From: Schistosoma haematobium
Taxonomy: Eukaryota; Platyhelminthes; Trematoda; Strigeidida; Schistosomatidae
Assembly: GCF_000699445.3 (NCBI RefSeq)
Contig: NC_067202.1
Location: forward strand, 15,343,924 to 15,407,923
DNA: 64,000 nucleotides
Direction: 5' to 3'
Under the pieces are notes generated by a model that was not told where the DNA came from, did not search any database, and was given only the letters and a program-made list of their open reading frames with translations. Positions 47,805 to 59,469 of this stretch are shown in pieces (the stretch's first letter is position 1; every line of letters starts with the position of its first letter). Made by a program: the position numbers and the translations under genes.

Positions 47805-48178
47805 TTAGTCGTGAGGTTCTGTGGCAGTGTTTGTCACTGGAAGGAGTACCAAAGAAGTACATTAACCTTGTAAAGGCTCTCTACTCGAACACAACTGGTC
47901 GAGTGAGAGCTTACGGCGAACTGTCATCAGAATTGATTACCTCAAGTGGTGTTCGTCAGGGATGTCTACTCTCTCTATTATTCTTTAACTTTGTCGTTGA
48001 CTTACCTCTAGAGACGACACTTTCCTCATCTGACTCTCCAGGAGTTGAACTTCTACCGGGAGATTCATTTGTTGACCTAGAATATACCGATGACATAGTT
48101 TTATTTAGTGAAGACGCTGACAAAATACAGAGTCTTCTGACCACTCTAAGCAACAATGCAAGCATGTTCGGCATGCAT
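47805..48178 (+). pseudogene. RTE reverse transcriptase fragment
   Basis: Encodes EVLWQCLSLEGVPKKYIN, LYSNTTGRVRAYGELSSEL, SSGVRQGCLLS and EYTDDIVLF (YTDD instead of YADD). It retains the in-frame LTTLSNNASMFGM junction that two larger copies have lost. It is cut at both ends; the right end joins a family J piece. Confidence 0.85.
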
Positions 48179-48810
48179 GGATTAGACCTCTAGGTCAAGG
48201 GCTCGGGGTGTGACCCCTTAAGAAAATCACCTGGTTCGATCTGAGCACCTGGGCAGTATGACTGTAGTGGCTTCGCTTCGCTAATCAATCCACCTTGACA
48301 GCCGTTATAATATAAATCTAAACGGTGTTTGAAATCAAAAGGCACTGAGAAGCGATAACTGCAGTGAAGATCATAAAGCTATAAGCACTTCAAGCGAATT
48401 TGAAGTAAAAGGCGAATATGTGTATGCGAGCAAATCTAGTCGCAAATTTATGGTCAAGTCTCATTAGGGCACAGCAAGGCCGAGCTAAAGTTAATAATAG
48501 GATTTGAGTACAGACATACATGGGGGGAGGTGGATGAGTCATCGGGTGATATTTAAGCAATCAACATTTTAGCTAGGGTCTATCATGTGATCTAGGATCA
48601 TAACAGTACAAATAAATATGCGAATTGTTACTTTTTTACTAACATTGTTAAGTTAATAAAAGGGTTTAACAAAAATTAAACATAATCTAGGTTGGTTGTA
48701 GATAGTTGCTATGTGAAAGCCCACACACAAAACAATTGACTTATGGGGGGGCTATGTATTCGGTGCCCCTTTTGTACCAATATTTATGTGTTGAAATAAT
48801 AATAATAATA
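48179..48810 (+). mobile_element. Family J retroposon, interrupted
   Basis: Family J landmarks at 48179-48290 (GGTCAAGGGCTCGGGGTGTG) and again at 48735-48810 (TACCAATATTTATGTG plus (AAT)n). About 430 bp of unrelated sequence lies between, possibly another insertion. Confidence 0.55.
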
Positions 48811-49650
48811 ATCGTCCCAGTAACCGCAATTATTGATTGAAGACTAAGTGGAATGCCTCGGAATCGGTCACAAACTGTATTCAGTTTTTGTTTCCTCCAG
48901 ACATGGAATCTTATTATTTCTTTATACGTGTTTTTGTTTCCTTCTGTCTTTTCAAATCATACTCTTGATGCTTATAATGTTTCTTATTTTCTTTTGGTAC
49001 TACAACTATTTTAATCTTTTTAATACTGTATTGATGATTGATAGATTGTTTACATGTATTCATTTAGTGTTCCAGGTCTTCATTAAAATCTTGAACCATA
49101 TGTATAAATATTTTCATCATTTACCAGATATTAATACTCCTTTTTTGACAGTATTTTTGTTGTAATTTTCAATTACATCACCTAGATCTTTCTTAACTAT
49201 CCACATAGCTTCATCGGAAGCTATCTAACTAAGTTTGTCTATTTGAAGATAATATTTTTATTCTCAGCTGTGTATAGTTCACCTGGGTGTGTTTTCAACG
49301 TGATTATGATTTGGAATATATGTATTTTTCCGAATTACGATAATACACTTCACATTGTATTAGTCTGACAAAAAGACTACACTGATAACGAAAGTTTGTA
49401 TCATATGATTTAATAAGACATATATACATATATCTTGTCCAACTGTGTCTTTTTACATTTTTATCTTATGACTCTGCCTACTCAACTGATTAGTAAACTG
49501 TTAATGAAGTGTAACTGTCATAGTCAAACCTAGATTTAATCTAGGTTTACTTTCATATACTTTTAATAAGTGCACCAAACGTTTTGCTTACTGTGTCTCA
49601 AGATTTTTGTTGTTGAATTCCGATTTGTTTTGAGATTTAACAACTCTTAG
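48811..49650. other. Intron sequence without features
   Basis: AT-rich. The frame at 48848-49165 is hydrophobic by T-richness only; I do not call it. Confidence 0.4.
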
Positions 49651-49659
49651 CATCTATTG

Positions 49660-52455
49660 TAAAACAGGATACTATTATTTCGTTTTCTAGCAATAGGTGT
49701 GTGATGAAATTAAATAGAAATGAAGATAGTGGACAGCCCTGTCCGATACCACTTGAGGTTGCAAAATCAGATGACAGTTCACCATCAGTTCTGACACGAC
49801 TGATAGTGTTCGAGTAAAGAGCCATCACAAGGCTTATGTAATTCTGAGGTACACCTTTCAATGACAGACACTGCCACAGAATCTCGCGGTCTACGGAGTC
49901 AAGTGCTGCTTTTAAGTCAAGAAAGACCACCATTGTCTGACGCCGATAAGTATGCCTGTGTTCTAGAACCTGAAGAATGGTGAATATGTGGTCGATGCAG
50001 TGACAACCATGTCTGAAGCCAGTTTGATTTTCTCGTGTTTGCAGTTCACGAGTCTTAGTTAGGTGTCTGATAATTATCGAGGCTCGTATTTTAAATACTA
50101 TATCATTTAAACTAATCCCTCTATGGTTGTCACAGGACGATTTTGACCCTTTCTTATATATTGGGACGATAAGTGATTGTGACCAGTCAGATGAGATAAC
50201 GTCGAATTTCCAGATTTTAGCTAAAATATTAATCAAGCTAATCGCTAAAATTGGATCACCATCCCTAAAGACCTTTGGAGTTAATCCATCTGGACCAGCT
50301 ACTCTTCCTCGTTTCAGATTGGTTATAGCTTTTTGAAATTTAATTAAATTCAGAGTGTCTATTTCAATGTTCCATTCCGACTGTTTGGAAATGGTGGATA
50401 GTTGTAGTTGTAGAGTATCTGAAGACCAGGTGAACTGCTTCTTAAAGTGTTCCTCCTATCGTTCTAACCGTCTGAACTGAGAGCAGATAGGAGTGTGGTC
50501 CTTTTTTCGAGATTGTCTCATTTACACTTAACTCTTTAATTCCGGTTTAATTTTATTAGTCTGAAAAGCTGTCCAGTGTTACGTGAAGCCATTGTCTTTT
50601 CCATCACTTTTGCTTTCGTTGCCCACCACTGCTCACTATTGTTCCATAACTTTTGGTTTAGGTAGATGTGATTTGTTTTCGCTCTTCATCGTGCTTGGAG
50701 CATGATGGGTGATGAGTTTACGTGAATCTACGCGTTCAATGGACTTAGTAGAAATGCACTGATTTTTCGTAACCCTTTGATTAAAATCACTAGTAGATGT
50801 GGGTGCTGTTTCTACAACTGTTTGTATATGATTTCAAGCAACATCTGGGTCAGCCTCGTTTTCAGAATTGCTTGGGTGCGAGCTCATTTGTTCATGGAAT
50901 TTACCTTTGGCTCTCTTATCGCTGAGTTCCACTGTAATGGGTCTTAATGTAGTTTTTCTGCATCCAGTGAGGTGAAAGCAAATGCGTGCTCGTATTAGAG
51001 CATGATCGGAGTCCAAATATGTGTTACAGAACGAGCGACAGTCTTCTATCGAGCCTCTCCAACGATGACTGATGAGGATATGGTGTATTTGAGTCCATCG
51101 TTGGTTTGGTACAGGGGTCGCCATGCTAAATGATGTCTCTCCTTAGGCTTAAAATTAGTGTTTGCTAAAAACAAACGATTGTCTGAGCACATTTTCAGCG
51201 GACGATCACCATTATCTGTTCTCTGTGCCGGAATACTAAACCACCCACTTAAATGTCTCTCTTTGGTTTAAGCTACCTGCTTGGTCATTAAATTCACCTA
51301 TGAGTACCATGAGTATTCAGCTTTTTGAAGCAGTTCAGTAAGCTTACTGAAACATTTATTTTCTACTTCATCAGGGCTGCAGTCCGTGCGAGCGTAGGCA
51401 GAAACGACATAAAGGCAACGATATGTGTCACTATCCTTCCGAGTTTTTAAGAAACCATTTAGCCGAACAGCATATAGGCGACTGTTAACGGTAATCCACT
51501 CTAGTAGTGCTTGTTCTGCCCTCATACTTATTGCTATGCCTGCACCCACTAGTTCACAAGAACTAGTCATCGAGTCGATAAATAAATGGAGGGTGTATCT
51601 CGTTGTCTCCCTCGTTTTGGCGAGGTGAGTTCGAGTAAATGATCACACTAGGATCCTGTATGCGTGTTTCGTAGACACAGAATACGTTGATGATACGAGA
51701 TTCTAAGGTTTTAGTCAAGGAGGCCCGCTGGCCGATTTGACATAGAGTACGTGCATTGAAGGCTCCAATGTGTCGTTTTGAGCCGAGGTTCAGTAGATGT
51801 GGGACAGTATTTCGAGCTCAGTGACATTTGAGGAGGGATTCAAAAGAGGACGTTTCGAGTTGAAAGTCGAGGTAGGAGGAATAATAGGAATTGAAGAGGG
51901 AAATTGATTATGAATGGAGTGATCTTGAGTGCTGTTAGCGGTATGAAGGCAGTTATCACTTCCCGGTTCACTACACCGTGGAAGGGTTCTTCTGGAGGGA
52001 GTAGGGAAAAATCGGGTTAGAATTGGTCTTAGTGACTTGGGAGCCTGACCACAATACTCAAGGTACAACTGCTTGATGTCAGTGACACACGTCGTTTTTG
52101 TGAATAATCTTCGTGTTAGCTCCGTACTTGTTGAGACCTTACCGCTGGAGACCGATATCCTTGGGATAGGGTGAGGTGTGCATGTTGACATTTTCTAACC
52201 CCACCCTCCTTTGTGGGAAGGCGGAATCGTTTGTTACGCTGGTTGTCTGAAGGAAACAGCTTATTATCGTCACACCTCTGTACATTAATTAGTATGACTT
52301 CGCCCTCGGACCTTAGGTTTGTTGCTTTTAGTCTTACCACTCTTCAACCGACCTGTCTGTCATTGTAGGACATTGAGAAACGATTGTTCCAGCCAGTATA
52401 GCTCGATTGATTCATTACGATAGGCAAGCCCAACTACCACATTAAGGTAGCAGCT
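49660..52455 (-). mobile_element. RTE-type LINE, 3'-truncated copy
   Basis: - strand order: the 5' leader (52455 to about 51780), endonuclease (51790 to 50830, with scattered frameshifts), RT (50340 to 49690). It stops within RT shortly after the SGIGQGCPLSSFLFN motif, so the YADD, C-terminal region and tail are missing. The RT part is nearly identical to 45490-46080. Confidence 0.85.
49690..50300 (-). pseudogene. RTE reverse transcriptase fragment
   Basis: It shares the rare features FRHGCHCID and FLDLKAALDS with the inverted copy at 45493-46200. It is truncated before YADD. Confidence 0.85.
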
Positions 52456-52459
52456 ACGA

Positions 52460-53385
52460 TCGGGAGCAGGCAATATACTCGTACAGTTATTTGAGAGTAG
52501 CCCACTAGTTAATACGAAAATGGTATTCTTAAACACGATGTATGGCTAGAAGATAGCTGAATTAGGGAGTTGATTTGACTCGAAAAAGTTGAAATTCAAA
52601 TCAGTAAAATAAAACACAATCAATTAGTAATTTTATCGAGTTGTAACACGTATAAAAAGAGAAACTGCGCTAGTTTCTGATGGCCTTGACACCATGACCT
52701 AACCTAAGTGTGTGTTGACATACTATGTATAGCTGATATCCTACTTTATACAAAACAGTACTGATTATTTTCTTTGATCTGCTTTCGTGGCAATTAAAAA
52801 GTAGCGTCTCATGAGCTATCAGTTCCATATCGCAAACACGCTTCATTTCCTCTGCTAACTAACAATGGAATTGTACTCCCTTACCTAATGGATTTTTATA
52901 TGATGTGATGTCAGTTGTTCGTCCTCTACTTTCGTTTGATTTCCATGTTCCCTTTTTAACAATTCATATTGAAAAAAGGATGGTAACCAATTTAACAGGA
53001 TGGTGATGTTATCATGTAAAAGACAAACCCTGTTATCATCTATTGGTTTAGTGTCTGTGTTCTAGCTTTGACTTTTGTTTTTTTGTATGAAATGAAGTAT
53101 TTACAATGCTATTGGACAAAACCTTGTAGCTACACTTGAAGTTCACACTGCAACAGTTACAAATCTATTCGCTCAGTTGGGCTAACAATAATATAATGGT
53201 GCTGCTAATAATTTAAGTGAATCAACAAACTTTTTAGAACCAATAAATCTATGATCAGAGTTGTCAACATTTTGTTCGGATTTTAATTCAGTCTCACCAA
53301 TGTATGTAAAGCTTTCAAAATATAAATATCTTTCATAATATACATATCAATAGTCACACTACTGTTAAATCGTAAACTATTTTTA
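52460..53385. other. Intron sequence without features
   Basis: Nothing recognisable. Confidence 0.4.
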
Positions 53386-53394
53386 TATTTATTT

Positions 53395-54140
53395 ATTTAT
53401 TTAAACATACAATGAGGCACCGAAATATACGCGCCACACTTCGTCATTCGATATGTGTAAGAGCTGGAATACCGCTCGGGCACCAAAACCTAAGTAGGTG
53501 GTTTTCTTACGGGGGCACACTACAAACATTTGACCTAGCGATCTAATCAAAAAAGCAATGAAACAACGTTGGGAGATGCAGTCCCATGGTAGCCGGTGAC
53601 CAACAACAGGTTCATACACCTTTTGTTGCCTCGGCATCCTGAAACCCATGTGCACCATTGGTTTGGAATCAGGGTTTTCTAACTCATTTAGGTGGATCAT
53701 CCGTTTACACTCACCCAGTTTAAAAGCCGAACATCCTGTTTTCGTCCTCTCAATTCCTTAGGCAACACCCCTCCTCACTTGATAATGCAGTCTGGAGGAC
53801 TCCTCTGACAGTGGCTAATAAATGCGTGGTCACATGAGGACATTTGTGGTGGGGGCTCTCCTTACCCTCACCCATCTGGGGTATTTATAGAATCTTGGAG
53901 AGTAACTTAAAAGAAGGTATAAGTCAATGTTCAGTGCTTGTTGGGGTACGTCATACAGTGAGGTATATCCGTTACCAAGTCTTTTAACCAAGCATATAAC
54001 TGATAATATAGTAAGTATCTCATTCCAAATGACTGTTATTATTTTTGTGATGTAAATATATGGCACTGAGCTATATATTAAAACATCTGTTTAAAACAGA
54101 TTAACTTTGCTCACTGGTCAGCCGGATCAAATTCTTTTCT
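53395..54140 (-). mobile_element. Family J with flank: the empty-site allele of the 27 kb insertion
   Basis: Reverse complement of 27180-27326 joined directly to 31270-31865. The junction is CTTGGTTAAAAGACTTGG with one copy of the target sequence. It starts in (TTTA)n at 53388-53404. This shows the pre-insertion state of the 27 kb locus. Confidence 0.85.
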
Positions 54141-55293
54141 AGAAGAGATAAAACATCTATACTTAACAAATAAATGTTCACATACATCTGTCTAGATAAA
54201 AATCCCTTGTTGATTCCTTATTATCATATCCTTATCAGTTCATCCTTCATGATCTCCAACTCAGTATACAAATCTTTCGATTTCTTTTAAAATTAAAATA
54301 AAAACTAATAATAATAATCGTTATTTGTTCATTAGGGTGATTAGAAAAATCCTTACCATTGCCTCCTAAATACAGTTCATCTGCAATTCATTAGAGGAGG
54401 ATCTAATTTGTTATATGCTAATGAAGAATAAATGAATGATAACTGCTAGGGATTATTTAGGAACTATTATTACGTAGATTCCTATCTGATAACTTAAGTA
54501 ACTAGATTATATGTATATTCATATTTCTTTTATCATAAGCTTTTATTTGACCTATCGACCATTGTTATACGATATAGTATTAACTTATTTGCAAATAATT
54601 AGTTACAGTCTCTCACAATCATAACCACTTTTGACTTGATCTTTCATAACTGTTATTCTTTATTTTATGGTGTGATGCTGTCAGGTTTGCTTGTGTATAA
54701 ACTACGTGTCTGAAACTTACTATACACACAATAGAGGTTGAAGTTGCGTTCTAGACTAGACGGGCAATGCTAGGTGAGAATGACAAGTAAAGACTCAGAG
54801 TTGACTCAAGGTTGCTTGTGCTTGCTAACGAATCATTAGTTTAGCACATGGATAAGGTCAAGGAAGTTGACATTCTGACTGGCGGTTTTGTCATCTGATA
54901 ATTCACAGTGGCAAAAGTCATAACATGATTAAACTTACAATATTGTGACGACCTTTAAAAGAAGTTTTTCATTAGTTATTCTAATAGTTTTTATCTTTAA
55001 TACTTTTTAGTTCACTTATAATTTTGTTATTAAATCAATGACTATCATAAGACTGATTCATATCAATCAAACTTTCAACTGATTGACTTAGTAGTAGTTG
55101 AAATCACTAAGAGTGAATAACACAACATAACGATAACTTTTTAATTATCATAATAAACTTAATTTATAATTCAGTTCCACTAATCAATAAATGTTTACTT
55201 ATAATCGATAATTGTGTTATTTTACCATGATAAAAATGAATTGGTTACCTGTTTTTCTATACAAAATAAAGTCGAGTGAATAACGTCTACGGT

Positions 55294-55297
<4 letters not shown>
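54141..55297. other. Intron sequence without features
   Basis: AT-rich, no signal. Confidence 0.4.

Positions 55298-55384
<87 letters not shown>
55298..55384. repeat. (TA)n microsatellite, about 87 bp
   Basis: Pure TA dinucleotide. Confidence 0.97.
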
Positions 55385-55385
<1 letters not shown>

Positions 55386-55884
55386 TTTTCAAAAGACAAC
55401 TTACTTGCGCTAATGATACTACTACTTTCTCCGGGTTAACCTAACCAAAATATATGGATCGGGACTCATTTTCCCAGTGACCTAGTAGTTAGTTGTTGAA
55501 AGCTAAACGCTACCGCTTCGTGATATATACTTCTAGAGTGTTTTTTATTGTTGATTTAGAATAAGGTCTTCTTGCTCATCGTATATCAAGCAAAATTGAT
55601 ATATAGGTAGATATTCATATAGGTATGTATTCAGTTGGGTGCTTTGGTGAGTTGTGATTGTTGTTATCTTGGTTTTGTCTCTAGGTCATACCGTACACCA
55701 CACATACACATAAATATTGTGAACTGAATTCGACAGACCAAATCAAATGACTAGTTCACATTAATAGAGTCCAAAAGCGTGCGTACTTGCGTGTTTGTGT
55801 ATGTGCAGCGTTGATATTTCTATTTGTTTGCCTGTTCGGTTTTTGATCGATCGTGTTTGTTTTAACACTTGTTATAATAATAAT

Positions 55885-56165
55885 AATACAATGGCCCAGT
55901 CTTTTCTATTTATAAACGTTTGTGCGGAAAGTAGTTGGAAACAGTCGCTATCTTTCCTTCGTCATAGATTTGTTTCTATTATACAATTGTATTGTAGTAA
56001 ACGACAACGCACTTGTTGATTGAAATAATAATAGTTATTATTATTGTCATCACTAGTATAATAGATAGATGGATATATCTATGATGAAGGGAAGATAGCG
56101 TTTGTTTCCAATTTCTTTTTGCTCACACTCCTTTATGAATAGAAAAGAGTGGGCCATTGTGTTTG
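55885..56165. repeat. Imperfect inverted repeat (fold-back)
   Basis: The left arm (about 55890-55975) and the right arm (about 56072-56160) are inverted copies: CAATGGCCCAGTCTTTTCTA matches the reverse of the CACTCTTTTCTA-type sequence, and GGAAACA...CGCTATCTTTCCTTC is mirrored by GAAGGGAAGATAGCGTTTGT. The spacer is about 95 bp. Could be a small fold-back or MITE-like element. Confidence 0.75.
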
Positions 56166-56799
56166 CTTTTCGTTGTTGTCTGTCTGCATATCCGTCCACT
56201 GTCATTCAACTGGAAAAATCGATTTCTTAATTTCTCTTCCATATCACATTCATTCAATCATCCATGCATTTATTATTCAGTTTTCATTTAGTATATTGAA
56301 TTGGTAACAAAAAAAACTTTCACCACACTATGTTGTGTAATGCGCACGTACATGTGTAGGCGCGCGCGTGTATGTGTGTGTTTATGCACTTGTGGGCGAT
56401 ATGTGCATGTTTCTTTGTTGGTACGACTGTATAAAGGTATTTATGACCAGTTTTTTTAATGGAAAAAAAGAATCATAAAATGTGTCTCCTAAGTCCATTG
56501 CTGAGTGTGTAACAATTTGAACTTTACTGATACCGTTATCACTATTATTATGATTACTGCTAAAAAAAACTGGTTTGAGTCCACTCTATTAGCGTAACCA
56601 ATGTCTAAAGATGTTGGGTCATCGTAGCGCAGGTTCACTTACTCTTCACTTATATATTGAGTATCAAGATTATCTTACAGTTTTTTCATCCCATGAATTT
56701 CTTATTCTCTTCTTAGATCATATCGCACATGCCTAACATTTTCTCCTATCACTTATACCGTTACTACTTCGACTAACACAGTATGTCGCATGTTATTAA

Positions 56800-57065
56800 T
56801 GTGATATGACAACTTGGTTTAACATTGAAGCCCAGTATGAATGTGTGTATTAGCTCAAGTCCCTATATAATATTATCACAATGAGATAATGAAATTAACA
56901 GAGAATAAATTGCTAAAACATATCGTAATAATGATAATGAGAAAAACTGAACATTCGGAATAGAGTTGAAAAATACAGAATAAATAGGAATACATAAAAG
57001 TATATTGAAATCCAAGATCGAGAGAAATAAATAAAGAGTGAATACATCTGAATCGTTGTGATTAT
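56800..57065 (-). mobile_element. Old RTE 3' tail
   Basis: Degraded cognate of 32990-33240 and 38790-39015. Confidence 0.4.
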
Positions 57066-57241
57066 CTCTAAACTAATATATTTGACTGTAATTGTTCAAC
57101 CTTCTTGAGGTAAAAAAAATTATTTCAAATATTTCAATTGGATCCTCTGCCAATTAAAAGGTATCAGATGGGTTTTTGTGAAGATTGTAGTAATTTCAAT
57201 GGTTAAGATCATGAGTCAGTTGAAGCTAGACCACCATAGAA

Positions 57242-57300
57242 AACCTGGAAGCACTGGACGGCCGTTTCGTCCTATTGTGGGACTCCTCAGCAGTGCGCAT
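57242..57300 (-). ncRNA. Hammerhead ribozyme core, minus strand
   Basis: Read on the - strand: GCACTG, CTGAGGA, GTCC/GGAC stem II (one base different from the + copy), GAAA, ACGG/CCGT stem III, GTC, CAGTGC. All invariant core residues present. Confidence 0.8.
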
Positions 57301-57387
57301 CCACGGCTCAGTGGTCTAGTGTTTAAGTGCTCGGGCGCGAAACCAGTAGGTCCTGGGTTCGAATCTCGCAGGGGGCGAGGTCGTGGA

Positions 57388-57440
57388 TGCGCACTGCTGA
57401 GGAGTCCCACAATGGGACGAAACGGCCGTCCAGTGCTTCC
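57388..57440 (+). ncRNA. Hammerhead ribozyme core, plus strand
   Basis: Stem I GCACTG (57391-57396) pairs with CAGTGC (57431-57436). Box I CTGAGGA is at 57397-57403 (position 7 may be any base). Stem II GTCCC/GGGAC spans 57404-57418 with loop ACAAT. Box II GAAA is at 57419-57422, and stem III ACGG/CCGU at 57422-57429 is as short as in Sm-alpha. Predicted cleavage after GUC, between 57430 and 57431. Type I topology (open at stem I). Activity is predicted from the conserved core only. Confidence 0.85.
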
Positions 57441-57499
57441 AGGTTTTCCATGGTGATCTAGCTTCAACTGACTCATGATCTTAACCATTGAAATTAAAA

Positions 57500-58280
57500 G
57501 GTAATCTTCCAAATCGTCTCTTAAAATGTTTTCACGTTTTTAAGTTATAAATCCCCGAATGCACTATGTATTTCATTCCATTTATCATTATAATATAGTA
57601 AAGTGTTTCAAAAAAAAAACTATTCTATTCAGTTATGTCAAAATAAAGGTGTTCAAGATAATAGTTTGTTTATAATTAACATTGAATATTCTCTTTTCAT
57701 CGTTAATGTTGTTACTTAGTCAGAATTAAGGTATGTTGTTGATGGCCTTCGGGGATTTTGAGGTTAATCAATCAGAGTAGAGTTTTTATAAATGAAATGT
57801 ATATCACGAAAAGACGTTGAAATTATAAAGAATGTAAAGTTTTAGAATGCTAACATTGATACTCCTAAAGCAATCTTATTTCTCCACCTTGTGCCTTCGC
57901 CGCATATCGTTTTCTGACCACAACTGTTTGACATACTTTTTCTCAATAATTCAACATTCCGGTGATCTATAGTCATATCATCATCATCATCCAAGAGGGG
58001 TGGTCCACCCTCAGAAACCACTTCGTAAACTTTTTATTTTTGTGATTTAACCGTGGGGATTTGAATTTTCTAATTTTCGCGCCAAAGCCCTCATTATTAA
58101 ATTCAGTTTGTACTTCCCACCTGTAAGGACCTTAATTACCATTGGTTCGTTTGCTTTTTAGTAAGCTATTTTGTGACGCTTTTCAACGGCATTTTTGTAT
58201 TTTATATATTATGCATGAGTTGTGCGCTTGTTATCCGTTTATCTGGACTGCTTGTAAGAATATAAGCAAGCATGGATAGT
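57500..58280. other. Intron sequence without features
   Basis: Nothing recognisable. Confidence 0.4.
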
Positions 58281-58284
58281 GGTT

Positions 58285-58545
58285 AGCAGTGGAATCCAGC
58301 ACGCGCTTTTCATCCTATTTGAGACTCATCAGCCGGATGTACCTGCATCATACATTTGGTGTTCACTCTGGTACTCGAACCCAGTACCGTTCGCTTCAAA
58401 CGCCATCTCTTTATCCACTTAGCTACTGAGTCCTGATAGCCACTTGCTTGTGCAGTAAATATCATATACACATATGCCAATAAGAGACTGATCAATTGCA
58501 GTCCTAATCATCAATGGGAATATTCAAGTAAACAATACCAAGTGC
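58285..58545 (-). mobile_element. Sm-alpha SINE, best-preserved copy
   Basis: On the - strand: a tRNA-like head with A-box-like TAGCTAAGTGGATAAAG and B-box GGGTTCGAGTACC, then a hammerhead with intact CTGATGA (58326-58332) and GAAA. The cleavage triplet is GTG instead of GTC, so position 17 is G, which hammerheads do not cleave efficiently. Stem I CATCCGG/CTGGAT is nearly intact. Confidence 0.85.
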
Positions 58546-58897
58546 TTGTAGGAATATTTTCCCTTCTGAATCTGGTGTTTTTCCTCTAGTCAACTGGGCT
58601 GGGGCACGAAGTCCAATTTACCCTGTTGCTGCGTTGCTGTTTTTCGTTCTGTTCGCCGGTCTAAGGTGACATCATAACCTCTAGAACATAGCACATCCAA
58701 GTTAGCCAAAACTCGAAATCTCTGCAAAAATAAGGTATTCACCACCAGCCAGACCTATCTGCAGTTTTGTTTTAAAACCCAAGTATAAATTTAGCAATTG
58801 ATATCTTCGTGCTGATTGGCTAGTTCCATTTTATTTCAAGACTACCGATATACTTCAATTATTCTGTTGCTTTTTTATTCTTGTTGCACCATTCTAG

Positions 58898-59076
58898 TTG
58901 AACGTCGACGTCGAGATAGAATTAATACGTGGATAAGTGAATTGTATAAATTACTACCACCGGATGAGCAAACTAAATCACAATATCAGAGTAAAGGTAT
59001 TGTATTAAAACGTGTCTGTGAATATTTTCAAAATGTGGATAGTATGCTGAAAGCAGCTAATTCAGCAGTTGAACAA
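58898..59076 (+). CDS. USF-like factor: bHLH exon
   Basis: The acceptor CACCATTCTAG ends at 58897 and the donor GTATGT starts at 59077 (phase 0). Joined to the preceding exon it reads HNE|VERRRRDRINTWISEL, YKLLPPDEQTKSQYQSKGIV and LKRVCEYFQNVDSMLKAANS. H, E and R of the class B basic region are all present, predicting binding to CACGTG E-boxes as a dimer in the nucleus. The loop-helix 2 sequence QSKG..L...C.Y is a hallmark of USF rather than of Myc/Max, SREBP or MITF families. This identification is from known family motifs, not from a search. Confidence 0.93.
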
Positions 59077-59204
59077 GTATGTTTTTGTATAGTTTGTGTG
59101 TTGTTTTTTACTTGTTTTTGTCGTCTCATCTTTTGTTTCATGATGATAGTATCAATGTAGGTAGATGAAGTTGGTCACCAATTGGATCCCAGTTTAGTTG
59201 ACAC

Positions 59205-59370
59205 CAAAGTTCCCTAATACGGCTGAAGGGGGTCCATTACTCCTCTCGAAATGCTCCCATTTCGCTATGCATATATAGCCGCTGACAAGGAAATGCTGCT
59301 CGTTGTCTTCTCGTGGCGGGGTTGTTCACGAAATTGGGAGGACGAAAAGCCAATATCCCGCTCTGGCTTA
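59205..59370 (+). mobile_element. Family J retroposon, 5' fragment
   Basis: Shares CGAAATTGGGAGGACGAAAA and the preceding sequence with 25480-25620. Confidence 0.65.
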
Positions 59371-59469
59371 AAGTGGATAGTACAGAACAAATAGAAAGTT
59401 TTTTAATTGAAATAATAGTTGTGAACATTCCCGAAGATTATTGTCCATCATGGTAAATCTAAAAATTTC

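Larger units (their letters stand above)
57191..57496. mobile_element. Palindromic hammerhead SINE: two opposed ribozymes around a tRNA-like head
   Basis: Arms 57191-57305 and 57382-57496 are 115 bp each, inverted, with three mismatches that I can find. The 76-bp centre (57306-57381) is tRNA-like: A-box-like TGGTCTAGTG and B-box GGTTCGAATCT. Each arm carries one hammerhead core, one per strand. The layout suggests a full + strand copy fused head-to-head with a 5'-truncated - strand copy of the same retroposon. Confidence 0.85.

Noticed and set aside
48848..49165. Hydrophobic 105-residue frame
   Set aside because: The hydrophobicity follows from a T-rich tract; there is no start context, neighbour or motif to support a membrane protein.
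55217..55399. Open frame of alternating Ile-Tyr
   Set aside because: It is the (TA)n microsatellite translated.
57306..57381. Functional tRNA gene in the palindrome centre
   Set aside because: It has A and B boxes but I cannot fold a convincing cloverleaf with a normal anticodon arm; a SINE head is more likely.
57216..57512. Overlapping frames on both strands in the palindrome
   Set aside because: They are mirror translations of the inverted repeat, with hammerhead and tRNA-like sequence underneath.
59077..59160. Reading through after the bHLH exon (VCFCIVCVLFF...)
   Set aside because: It lies beyond a good donor (GTATGT), and the zipper exon at 63734 continues the family structure.
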